64,000 nt of DNA. Origin: Nematostella vectensis. Lineage: Eukaryota > Cnidaria > Anthozoa > Actiniaria > Edwardsiidae. The stretch lies in assembly GCF_932526225.1 (NCBI RefSeq), contig NC_064047.1, forward strand, positions 3,843,501-3,907,500. Reading direction: 5' to 3'. A program made the translations under genes and the position numbers. Position 1 is the stretch's first letter. Every line of letters starts with the position of its first letter. This document shows, piece by piece, positions 12,601-24,600 of this stretch. The notes beneath the pieces were generated by a model, which worked only from the letters and a program-made list of their open reading frames with translations, did not search any database and was not told the origin of the DNA.

Positions 12601-15600
12601 ATAGAGGAGGCAGAAAAAAAAAACATTAAAATCACCCGACCTGCATTTCGTACTCAAACTGCATCCAACCTGCACCCAACCTGCACCCGACCTGCAACCT
12701 GTACCTGCATCTTGTACCCTCCGGTTTACCGGCGAGATTTAAATAATAAGAACGTTCAGAATCCAGCTGTTTAACTTCACTGTTTAAATTGACTGTTGTG
12801 TTTAGGTGCTAACATTTCCACGGTGTTTATCAAAATGTCTCCTTGCTAAACGAAAGAAAATTAAAACACACCCACACATAAACACACTGGACCTTAACCA
12901 ACTAACACAGGACTAAAACTTTGCTTCACTTCTGTCACTTCCCTCCTCCCTCATATCTAATTACGCGTCCTCCGTGACTGCACACTCGCTCGATCTTGTT
13001 CAAGGGGGTAGCAAACCAGAAACCTTGGTAAGAAATGGACTGTGAAATGAGAATGTCAGGCCGATTTCAAATCCAGTATTTTGATCTGTTTCTCAGACAG
13101 TCCATATGGTTGTTCAATCCTTTGAATTTCACATTCGCATGTGTTGGATTTTCCTCCTTATATCTGAAAATAACTCATAGTGTTGGCAAACATTCCCTGC
13201 GATAAGCTGTACCGACATTCATGGCGAGCGGCAAATCAAAAATGACGTCATTAACCGCAAAACCAATAGAAGCCAGGAAACGAGGCTAAATAACTCGTTG
13301 TTTTTCAACATCATGCCTAAGGTGGTCTATTTCTACAATGATAGCACTCTGTTTTTTTTGTACAAGCATTATGTTTTCTGGGAGCATATCCCCAGTTGAC
13401 TGGAAACAAGGTATTCAATTCGATTACGTCATTTTTAATTAGCAATGTCAAACACAACACAAAAATCCATTTTTACGCATCTTTCTAATTTGTAGAGAGT
13501 ATTTACCTCATTTTACATTCTGCGTAGAAGATTGCTAACCTGCTTAAAGGGCGATAAACATTTACCATTTTTATGTTTTGCTTGAATCAGAGTCAGAGTC
13601 CAATGCGATCAAATGCAATCCTGTTTAAGTCCGCATAGCAAAAGGTAGCAAAGCGAAGCTTGAAGAATGGAGAAGAAAAATTAAAGAATGTTCTGATTAT
13701 TTCTTCTTTTCCAACAGGTTGTGAAATAAGGGCTACCGTTATGGACAACTATGTGACCATTCACTTTGATCGTGGCAAGTTCACCTCTGTAGACTGTACA
13801 TGCAACTATCATAAGAACAGGGCCGAGGATGATCCCATGAATAGATGGTGCGCCCATGTTAGGGAAGCAGTTGCTATGCGGATCAATTATCCTGAAAAGA
13901 TTAAATATTACCTCAGTCCTATAAACGAGTCACTTCAGAAACTTGACAGAATGAAGCTCCTAAAGCTAACAGGCTCTCTTCTTAATCGATATACCAACAC
14001 TCCTGTTGTAGATTCTGCTCAAGAGCAGCTCGATCAGCTATTGAACAAGAGCAAGAACAGCAAGGCTTTCATCGATGTTTCGGGTAACCCAATTCCATCA
14101 GCTAGTCCTTTTGTGGCTTGTTCTTCAAGCTCATCAGGTTTTGATTCTGTCACCCCTTTTTTGTCATCCCTGTCGTCTAAAAGATTCAAGATGTATCACG
14201 ATCTTAAAGACAATTCGACATCGTCTTTAAAACAGACGACAGTGAAAGAGGCTTGCGTCAGATCGCTAGTGGACTGCTGCTGCAACGTCCTCTCTGCAAA
14301 TTTCTCGATCAGTTATGTACAAGACCAATGGGAAACAGTCCCAGACGAGCTTCAGTTGAAAGTGATCTCAAGTTCCTTCCCTGTAGATAAAGAAAAAGTA
14401 ATGAAAATTGCAAATTTTTGTGACCCTTTTGAAGCTAGGTTCACACCTCAAAACATGAAGCAAATTGGTAAGTCCATTTAAAAGATCCTAAAAAAGGCTG
14501 TAAATATACTAAAATGCTCAATTATTTGTTATCTGAAGTAGCAAAGTTTTTTTCTCAGCCGAAACTGGAGTATAGATTTAGGGACTTCTGTTTGTGAATT
14601 AGCACTAAAACGGCTAAACATTTGAAAATTTACCATTCATTTGTGACGCGTCTTTTTTTATTCTTTTCCTCAACTCTCTGTTTTCTGCGGCGTCCATGCG
14701 TGTTCAAAGCACATTTTAGTTAAAGTGTACAGTGCAAAACATTGTGGTTGTGGTTATCTTCCAGGTTGTCGACTAAGTGCAAAGGTTCTTGGTTTCTTTT
14801 TTGTGACCATTTTCTTTGATCGCCGCAAGATCACTTCTGCCCACTGCTCATGCCACTCACAGAGTCCTTGGTGCCAACATGTGCAAGATACAGCTCTTGA
14901 AAGGATTCGCCATCCCGAGAGAGCAACCTACCACCTACCAATCACTGACTCACTTTATCAATTGAACAGAGATGAACTTCTCAGGTTGGCAAGCATGCTT
15001 TTGAATTATCCTGATGAGATCGAAATGGTAGACAATGCCTTTCAGGTGATGGATGAGCTGTTGAACAAGAATGGCCAGCATTGCCATGCAGAAATCAATG
15101 TCATGGATGGGGTGCCAGACGCTACCGCAGGACCAGGTATTTATTTAACGACCACTCGATGGTCATTACATGGCGTGGCTAATTTGAGATAGCCCTCGAT
15201 AGCCCACACATTATATTATCAGTTTTCCGTTGCTTGTAATTTCGAAACTCTTCAAATCGTCAAACATTTCCATTACCTCCCCCTTCAAAGTGCATTTGTA
15301 TACCCTTTTGTAAATATGAATATCAATATGGCTTTTGGAAATTGTACGACACACGGTGACATTACAACTACTTATACCGCTCTAGAAAATGGTTTTGTTC
15401 TATGTTAATCGTTATTTGCTTTTTAGGTTTTCAATGAAATTATATACATTTCTCAAATAATTGAGAATGTAGAGAAATCACAAAGAATAAAGTCCAACGC
15501 AAAGAATTTGGATTTTAAGCTCCTTGACCAATAATTTGGTCAAGGAGTCTGCCTGTTGCCTTTCTGTGGTTTTGGATATTCTTCTTAATGTTTTTAGTGT

Positions 15601-18600
15601 TCGATGTCATTCCAAGGTGCTGACCATTCAAAGGACGCTGTGTGTTTATATATTTTAAATTTAAATGTTCAAATCGAGTGAACCGCTTATATTTGTTTGA
15701 AATGAGTCCTTGTGCTCAAAGCTCTGAATGCATAGAATGATCCGAAATCTAACAATGTTAATGTTTCTTCCATTTCAGGTGTTGATGAAGAAAGTCATTG
15801 GGTGATATCTAAAGCAGATATCTCTCAATTCTTCATTGAAACCTACAGATTAGTGAAACCCATCATTCCTGAAATCAAAATATCTTCAAACACTCCTGCC
15901 AGCCCTTCATACACTCAAGAATCTCAAGAGCCCCAAGAGGAAACCCGCCATTGCAAGAGACCTTTCAGAATCAGTAGCCCTGTAATAAAAGGTGAAACCA
16001 TTAGAATGTTCATATTAGAAAGCAATGATGAAATAGTTTCAAATCACGCCACCTATGAATAAGGCACTGACCAATCAAAAAGCATGTAGTTCCGTTGAAG
16101 GACGGAAACCTGAGAAAGCGGTTAAGTTAATTATTGACGACAGTTAGCAGAATAGTGAATATCGCATCAGTAAATGGGCTACCTGTGGTAAATGGTGTTA
16201 TAAACGGAGTTTAGATATCACAGGAAACTCTGTTTTTTCCAGGCACCTGCACGGAGCATTTCAGCAGCAGTCACTTCCTCCCTACGAAACTTTTGGATAC
16301 AGTCTATAGTCTGCTCTATGAAGACATTGACGACGTACTCTTTATCATAACAAAGACCCTTGTTGATCATCTGGAATATAATTATGTGGCAAAATGGTCA
16401 TGGAAGACATACTTTCTGGATCTACCCATAACCTCGCTCGCTATGTCGTTCACTGCTACTCCTTTCAGGTAAAAATGCACTTTACACGTCCCCCCCCCCC
16501 CCCCCCATTGAAAGTGTGTGTAATACAAACCAGGAGAATCAGATACGTATTTTATCATTATTTAAAAGCGTTAGACAACGCAATATGCATTTCTCCAAAA
16601 AGTATTTACCCTAAAATGATTATTGGTCGTGTATTTTGATATCTCGTAAAAGATTAAGGTCATCTTACCACCCTGAGATATTTTTTAAATCATAACTTCT
16701 TTGACATCTTCAGTTGTGGGACGCTGTGTGATGAGCTGTCCAGACTTTGGCTGCTGGTTGTCCTCAATCCCAAGATGTCACACAGAAAGAAAGAAGTTCT
16801 GACTGGATGGCTTGAGGAATTGGATTTGGAAAGTAAGTTGTCACGTTAATCTCGCCAAGATAAAACAAAGGATAAACGAAATTCGTTAATGTGAAGTAAG
16901 TTTAGGTGAAAAAGGACGTATACACCTATTTCATAAAAGGTTGCACTCGAGAGTCAATGTGTCGTAACCCGCGGTGGTTCATGGGTAGCGCATAAACGGC
17001 TAAATCTTGTATCTGAAAGCCATGTGAATGTCCATAAGGACATAAACAAGAATTCTACAGCTTTTGAAACCTGTATTTGTATTTCATTCACGCTTATTTA
17101 CTTGATACCCCTGAAGCACTGCGAGTTACGCTACACAGATTCTAGGAGTGCAACCTTCGTTTCATAAACGTGCGTTTTAGTCAGGTGTGGATCCAGAAGT
17201 TCTATATAGAGGGGAGCAAGGTTTTCAGGAATGGGGGACGGATTCGTTGTTCCTTCATAGATTTCCTTATATATGTTTTGTTGTTATTTTTAAGCCAAAT
17301 ATATGGAAGTAAGGGGGCGGGGCGGGGCCGTTCGACCCACCTCTAGATCCGCCCCTGTTAGTTATTATTGTACATTTTATATACCGCAATCAATCAGTGT
17401 ACCTCTCTAGGTTATTTCAGATATGACAACACTGAATGCGAGGTCTGTAGTTTGCAGGGTCTTCAAGGATAAGCATCTTTTGCCTTGGATCGGTGTTGAG
17501 ATCGCTCTTAACGTTTTACGGAATGTGGATTTGACAAGAGACGAGCTGAGATGCATAACAAACGAAGATGTTCCCTTGGCTACTGTCTCGGCAGTTAAAA
17601 TGGTCCAGTTCAACCTCCAAAAATCAGACGTCGAACCAAATGAGCAAAGGGTTAGGCAGCCGCACACAATAAGGATTGGCACCGTGGATTTGGAAATTCA
17701 GACATGGTGTGCCATTATCCAAGCATTGCAGTTTCGTCAATGCGATGCTGCGGCTACAAACTTGGCATTTGAAATCTCTGCAGCTTTGGTGAGCTGCTTT
17801 TTGGGTCAGATCCTTGGTCACTGCGACACTGACAAGTTGCCCTTCACGTTATGTGATCTCGCTGGCAGATCTGACTCCAAGTCGTACAGTCTTGAAGCAA
17901 TGGAAGACGAGAAAGAGAGCAAACGCCCAGAACCTATTTGGCCACGAGATACCATTGTGGACGTCTCCACATTTGCTTTCCTGTTTGATGTCCTGAGTGT
18001 GGATGAAAGATTGACACAAGCGGCATTTGCACATCATCGCAAGTGTATTCTGAATAGGCCTGACCAAGACGAGGAGGCCGTGAGAGGAATACATTCTGGA
18101 AATGAGATCCGGGATCTTATAGGACTGATTGGGCTGTTTCTTCCAAGAGTGCCTCTGCCTTTAACTGACGTAAGTTCTATAGATACAGTACCACCTAACT
18201 CGAACTTGGATTTTGCAAGATTTCGATTGGACTGGGTCGATTAAACATTTAAGATGAGCAAACTGTTATCATCTGTATATGCTTGATTTTACCACTCAAT
18301 AATGTTTTTATTTAAAGAAGAATCACAATCTATCAAAATTACTATTTTGGGGAGAACAGAAGAAAAAAGCTTGAGCTAACAGGGAAAAATCCGGGTTTTT
18401 GTTTAAGTTATGAGTAATAGCTGAGAATAAAACGAAATCCAAAGGTAATTTCACACTGATAGTTGTTTTTTCTTAAAATTATTTTAGGTTAAAATGATGT
18501 GTATAAAAATGGCATTAAAGTGCATGTATTTTGTATTGTCAGACTGATCAGTTTGACGCTGATAATTGGCTCGCAGTTCAACTGATGTCCAGACCAATCA

Positions 18601-21600
18601 CTGTGAATTGGATGGTTCTCTGTCAGATAGCACAGTTTGTCCGTGACCACACAGCACACTGGTACCTGGCCCCGCCCAGCTCGCTCATTCGGGTCATCCT
18701 GTACCACGCCCCTTCGGACGCAGAAACCCTGAAGCTGGTTCTCGAACCTGTACTTTGTTGTCTTAGCTTTCCTTGTCCCAAGGCGGCGGAGACGAAGCAT
18801 TTAGTGCTTTTGAATTCACTGAATTCTCAACTCGTTGAAGAACTAGCAGTATTGGCGATCCTCAGATTAAGCGACTATGTAGATCGCCAGAAGATACTTG
18901 ACGCAATCTTCACCCAAAATGGATACCTTAGAGAGAAGTTATTCGACATTGCCAAGTCTCTACGAATCAGAATGCTCCACAGTTCCATTAGTGTACAATG
19001 TGACACCGATAGATTGTCGTACGTAGCAAGAGCTTTGAAGATCAAAAAAAGTGAGATTACTTTACGTTCTTACTGTCCGGACCATGATAATCAAGCCGAA
19101 GAGCAGAAATTGATGCGGCCCATATTCAAGCTATCAGAGCACAGTCTGAGACTGAGCAAGTCGTGCAACGGATATTCCAGGTCTAACGATCTAAGGTAGA
19201 TAAATGTCATCTCCACGCCCTGGAAATACCTCTGATGATTCATCTTTTTTTTCTGAGCGGTAGGGGGTAACAGTGCGCGCTTTTGAGAAATCTATCCAAT
19301 CTGGATAAGAAAATGGCTTTCACAAGCTATTGACTATTTCTATCCCTACCCAAATGAATGATGCGACTTTGCATTTAACATTCGGCTAAAATATAAAGTT
19401 TCAAGAAGTTTACTTTTATTGTTAGCTGTAGACTGCAAAGCATGGGGGTATTCCTAACAAAAGGGACATGTTAAAAGCAGCTGTGAAGAGGGCTGCAGTG
19501 GCACTCGATGATCATGATACTTATTATTTGTAGGTTACTTTTGATTGTTGCTGATGCGTTTTATTATAAACATCTTTCTAGCTGGCTGACGGAGCGAGTT
19601 CTGGAGATGGGAGAGCAAGGATTTTCTTTCTTCCTCACTTGCCTTTGTGGTGACTTGAGTGAGATGATAACAGCTCGAGAGGCTTTTCAGATGTGCGAAA
19701 AGTTCCTTGAGGTACCATTATGTATTGCTAGATGATATCATGAAAGAGGATATCAAATTGAATGAAATTCCTGGATAACATTTTATTGCTCGTAACTTCC
19801 TGTTTATCTCTTCAAGAAATTCAAAATCTTCTTCCCGCTGGATGCGCCAAACAAAAAGACACCGGATCGTCCTGAGGTGAGAAATGAGATAATCATTTTG
19901 TCATAGAAGAAGAAAAGATGAGAAAAAAAGTATTTGACGTTTTCTTTTAACTTTTTTTGGAGAACTTGAAAATATTACATGATGAATTTTTCGTTTTGGA
20001 GTTGTTTTCTTGCCGTTGTAAATCCCTTTTCCACTCTTGGTTTCCTCTTTAACTCGTGCTTGCAAAGCATTTACGAGTTATTGGAGGGACTTCGGATCGG
20101 ATGATTGGAAGGATAACCCGTAAACTTTGTGTGGACTTTCTGTGCTTTCGCAACACATCAATCCTTAGATCATCCTATAAGCGTCCGGTGTTCAACTTCC
20201 GGTTAAAGCTCAGTACTATATAGCCTCGTTCCCAGGCTTCTCCTTTGTCAGCTCTTTTTCCTAGGCCCATGATGCAACGCGGTATTTTGTTTTTAAAATG
20301 GCGGAATGTTGTAGCGCTGACACTGCTTGGGAAAGCGGCAAACCAAACGTGACGTCACTAACGAGAAGCCGCGCAGCGAAAAGGAGCCTGGGACGAAGCT
20401 TAGTACTATAAATGAGGGCATCGACCTGTGACCAATACGGTCATTTCTTAATAAAGCCGTTAAGCATATAATAATATATAAGCTAGTATTTTCAGAAAAG
20501 TCTATGATGTGGGTTGAGCATGCGCATGCGCCTTCGTCACCGACGTCAATCGATCTTTTACGGTTCAGTCCAATTCAAGTTGTTAGTTTGCAAACAAAAG
20601 ACGTAAAATGCTAGCAAAGCTTTTAATTCTCTTTGTTTTAGTACTTGCCGATTCACGTCTCTGGGTTTTCGCGTTGTTTGTTTGAATTTGTGCTGAAAGA
20701 ACAAATAGCCAAAACTTCGACTTTTAAGTCCGAGAAACATGAGGTAAAGGCTCGGTTACCTGGGTCTCTGTTTGCAGGGTAATAAAAAAAGCCTCTGTTA
20801 GAAGGACAAAATAGAAGAGGATGGATTTCCACAAATTAATTTTTCACAATCCTTCCCAATCAACTAAACTAAATATCAAACAAAACTCGTACAAACACAT
20901 ACCCTGGTTCCAGAGCCTCGGACGTCTCTATTAATGGCCTTCGAGGTTGAGCGAAAAGAAAACTGTCAGAATTTCTTGGTTTCCATGGCCACGCGTCAAT
21001 TGGCCAATCAGCGACCAAGTTCAGATTCTGAACCTTGCAGAAGTCGAAATAGCGCTTCGAGAGGCCAGAGGCTTCATCTTGCTTGCCACTAAATAGAGAG
21101 ACGTTCGAGGCTCTGGAACCAGGGTAACAAACATATGGCCCCTGATTATTCACCGAAACAATTTTGCGCCTTTTTAGAATGTTAACATGCATAAAACACA
21201 CTGTATGATAGTAGCGTGATAAATTATTGCGGGTATTTAATTTTGTTTCCGGAAAGAATGTGCTGAAAATTTCACATATTAGCAAAAAGCTTTTCGATTC
21301 GTACGATACCAATAGTACTAAAGCTAATTTTAGTTACACGTCGGCTCAGTAATGCCACGTTAGTGTAGCGGTGCGGTCACTTGTCTCCGACCAGAGCGCA
21401 CTGCGCGAGAAATGGATTCCATGTCCAATACACCAAATCAATAACATAAGGATGAAAATATAATATGACGTAAAATTTTTGTTGATAGAAATAAATGTCA
21501 CGTGAATAAGAGGCCCCGCCTTTTATTCTAGGACAAATTTCTAGCCCATATCGATATTTTTTCCTAAGTCCTCTCCAGATATTATGTAACGCATGGTTAT

Positions 21601-24600
21601 CTAGCCTTGTGTGAATTTTTAGAGAGATCTGTTAGAGCGATTAAAAGCGAAAGCTTCGAAATATAGCAAATTTATTTAACAGCAAAGTTGCGATGACTAC
21701 TTACGGCTCAATTTAAATCATCATTTTATGTTATATGTTCCTATCTCTGCGACTATGTTTTGGTATTTATCAAGAAGCTAGTCAGATGAAAGGGTTCACG
21801 CGATTTTGAATAAAAAGTCCATAAAGGTATAGTGGTGGCAATTGGCATTTCTAAATAGTCCTGAAAAAAGTCGTCGCTATCCCACTATCGCACAACAGTC
21901 TTGACGCAGGGTCAATTCCTGTGCTAAGAATGTTGTTTTCTATTCGTTTCTCAGGTGGAAACTACAGATACGCTGAGATACTGTTACTGTTAGCGATATA
22001 GTGATTTTCATTAACCCGTAAACTACACTTTAGCGTATTACAATTTATTGTTATCTGATTCTATTGTTCTCTTTTGTGTTTTACTGACCATTACGCTTTG
22101 ACTATCACATTTTGTTTCACGGGTTAATGAAAACCACACTACATATTCAAAACAGTATTAACAACCGGTCCAGTGAAGTTCTTCTTATAGAGTCTTTATG
22201 TTATTATGTAAAAACGTCATTTTTAGAAAGTGTCTAAAAGATGACTATATTGATTCTTTATAAACAGGGGGCAACTGCTTTGGTCAATGGCATCTTGGAG
22301 CTTTTCACAGATGTAGCATACAAGAATTCAAACTGGAGTGAAATTGAACTTTGCATTTCAAGGTATAACCGAAATACTGTGCCAAATGTTCGTTTTTGTG
22401 CCTAGCATCCACTTTTTCGAATAAAACTTCTGGTACGATAACGGATAAGTTGATGGGTGTGTTACTCACAGGAGGTGTACGTTTCAGTAAACCTGTCAAA
22501 TCCAAAATATAGCTTTTTAATAAGATTTTTCTATTTAGGCCTTACTCATTCACCATTAAGGCGTTTTTTTTATCACATTCAATTGTCACGCATTGGATAG
22601 TACGCCGTCCTCTCTGGTCCCCTGGATGGCTCAGCATCTCCGTGTGATAGCCCCTGTCAAGCAAGTACCGTCAAGCATCCTACTATCTACTTCCGAGAAA
22701 ACGTTCAATAAGCAGGTAGGTTACATGGCCATATGTTAATAAAATAGAAATAGTTAATTCTGGTAGAATAACACACAGTTGCACGGCCGTATCAGGGGGT
22801 GGGGCGCTAGGGCATGTGCAGCCCCCCCCCCCCCCCCTCCCCCCAACATTTAAAAGAATTAAAAGGAAATAACAAGTAGGGGCATGACAGTACCCCAATC
22901 AACGATTTTTTTTTCAAAAATGGTAAAAACAAGGCGTTGGCAGTTCTGAAACACAAGAATGGGCAACCTCCTTTTTATTCCATATTAATGATTTGGAGAA
23001 TAATCCACTTTCAATCACTCCGTTTTTTTTACATTTAAATCGCCCTAAATAAACTCGCTTCGTTTTTTTTGTCAGAATTTGCAGTCTTCTAGTGTCGAGG
23101 AAGAAGACGGTTCCATGTCTCTTCAACAAGATGTGTATGAAGACACGACCCCTCCGTTGGTTGACCTGGCTTTTGATCTAGGCATCCTGGGATTGAAAGC
23201 TTTCTCTAGCGAGTCTCGCACGGATGATGACGCGACAGACAAGATGTGTAGTTACATGAGTAACTTTTGTGAGCTTGTTAACTACATAGGTCAAAAGAGA
23301 TGGTCAAAGAATTGGGAACGCACAAGGGAAAACGTCAAAGAGCGGCGAAGGTTGGCAAGACGAAGAGGTTGGCGCTGTGTAAAGAACGGTGCCGTTGGTG
23401 AGTCATTTTAAGATGCAATCAACAATCGACTACGTCCAAGAAAATCAAAGGCACAAAAAGGATCTGTTCCGCAAAATATCTGTTCCGCAGCCCGTTTATT
23501 TAGCTGGCTGGGAAGATGTTAGCCCCCTCGGATGCCGGGAAAAATTTGAAGAGTCGAACTAGTTGTGCTGAAAATAATTTTTGAGGCGCTGGAGCGGATG
23601 CTTGGGAAAAAATTGCCCCGATCGGTTATACTGGCAATTATTCATGTGCTTAAATGCTTAAACCACTGCTGGCTGGGAAAAAAAATCCTCACAAATGCTG
23701 GCTGGTAAAAAAAAAAAAGAAATGGTCCCTCCTGGGAAAAAGGAACAGATAACTTTTTTTTCCCCAGCAACTTTCAAAATGGGTATTTTCGGCATCAGAA
23801 CATATGCAAACGATGAAATATGCCAGTTTAACCTTTTTCGGGAAGGGGGGGTCGTTGTATGCCCTCGGAAAAATCCAAATTGTTCCTTTTTAAGAGATGC
23901 GCTGTGTAAGCGAACGACTGAATGGGTTGGGTCACCCCGCAGTCACGCAGCAACGAATTTAATGTGGAAAAAAGCGAATCAAAGGTTTTTAGGAAAAATA
24001 TTAATACTGTACATTCAAGGGCTTCTTTATTTGACTTTTAATTAACTTCTTTTTATATGGCGCTGGTATCTCGTGTTTTATTTCGATTGTTATTCATTCT
24101 TCAGCTTCAACCGCGTTTTGGCGGTCAAACTCCGAGCTCGAGAGTGCGTACCTCTCTCCGTTTGTTGACGCATTGATAGAAGCCGTGTGCGACCCAATGC
24201 TGCTTGACCAGTGCTTGCGAGAGGTATGTATAGAGACGAACCTAGCCTCCACAGGCATCTCAAAGACCAGAAAAAGAAAAAAAAGGATTGGGTTTCCTGT
24301 GGCAAAAAGACGGAAGTGACAAACCGGTGTGGCAAAAAAAACGGAAGTGACAAACCGCAATTTCGCCACAGGTAACCCATTCTTTCCGTCCTTTTCATTA
24401 TGAGTTGCCTGCGGAGGAGGCTAGGACGAACAAAACAAGGCTGTAATTATTGCTACTTGATACACTCTTTTTGTTTTATAAGAACCTTTTCTATGTGAAC
24501 TCCAAGCCTGAGTTTTCAACAAATTCTAAGAACTTGCTAAGAACATGTTAAAGCTTTGATATAGCAGCAAAAAAGGTTTTGTTAGTCCGATGCGCTCTTA

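Larger units (their letters stand above)
10001..13717. other. First intron of the ZSWIM-family gene
   Basis: No exon is recognised. The intron holds poly-C/poly-G tracts near 10620-10735, a foldback element spanning about 11011-12725 and a Pol III-type promoter motif inside that element. Confidence 0.6.
19877..22267. other. ZSWIM-gene intron rich in MITEs
   Basis: No exon is recognised in these 2.4 kb. Two inverted-repeat elements with 9-bp target duplications lie at 20221-20401 and 20900-21126. A dispersed repeat near 20055-20090 (TGCTTGCAAAGCATTTACGA) recurs near 25229. Confidence 0.6.

Noticed and set aside
21355-21430. tRNA-like sequence near TAGTGTAGCGGTGCGGTCAC
   Set aside because: An A-box-like word is present but there is no B box and no cloverleaf could be built.
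22525-22600. Longer ZSWIM exon starting after CTATTTAG near 22537
   Set aside because: That frame reaches a stop at GTGTGA. The acceptor GGATAG at 22600 keeps the frame through to the 22715 donor.
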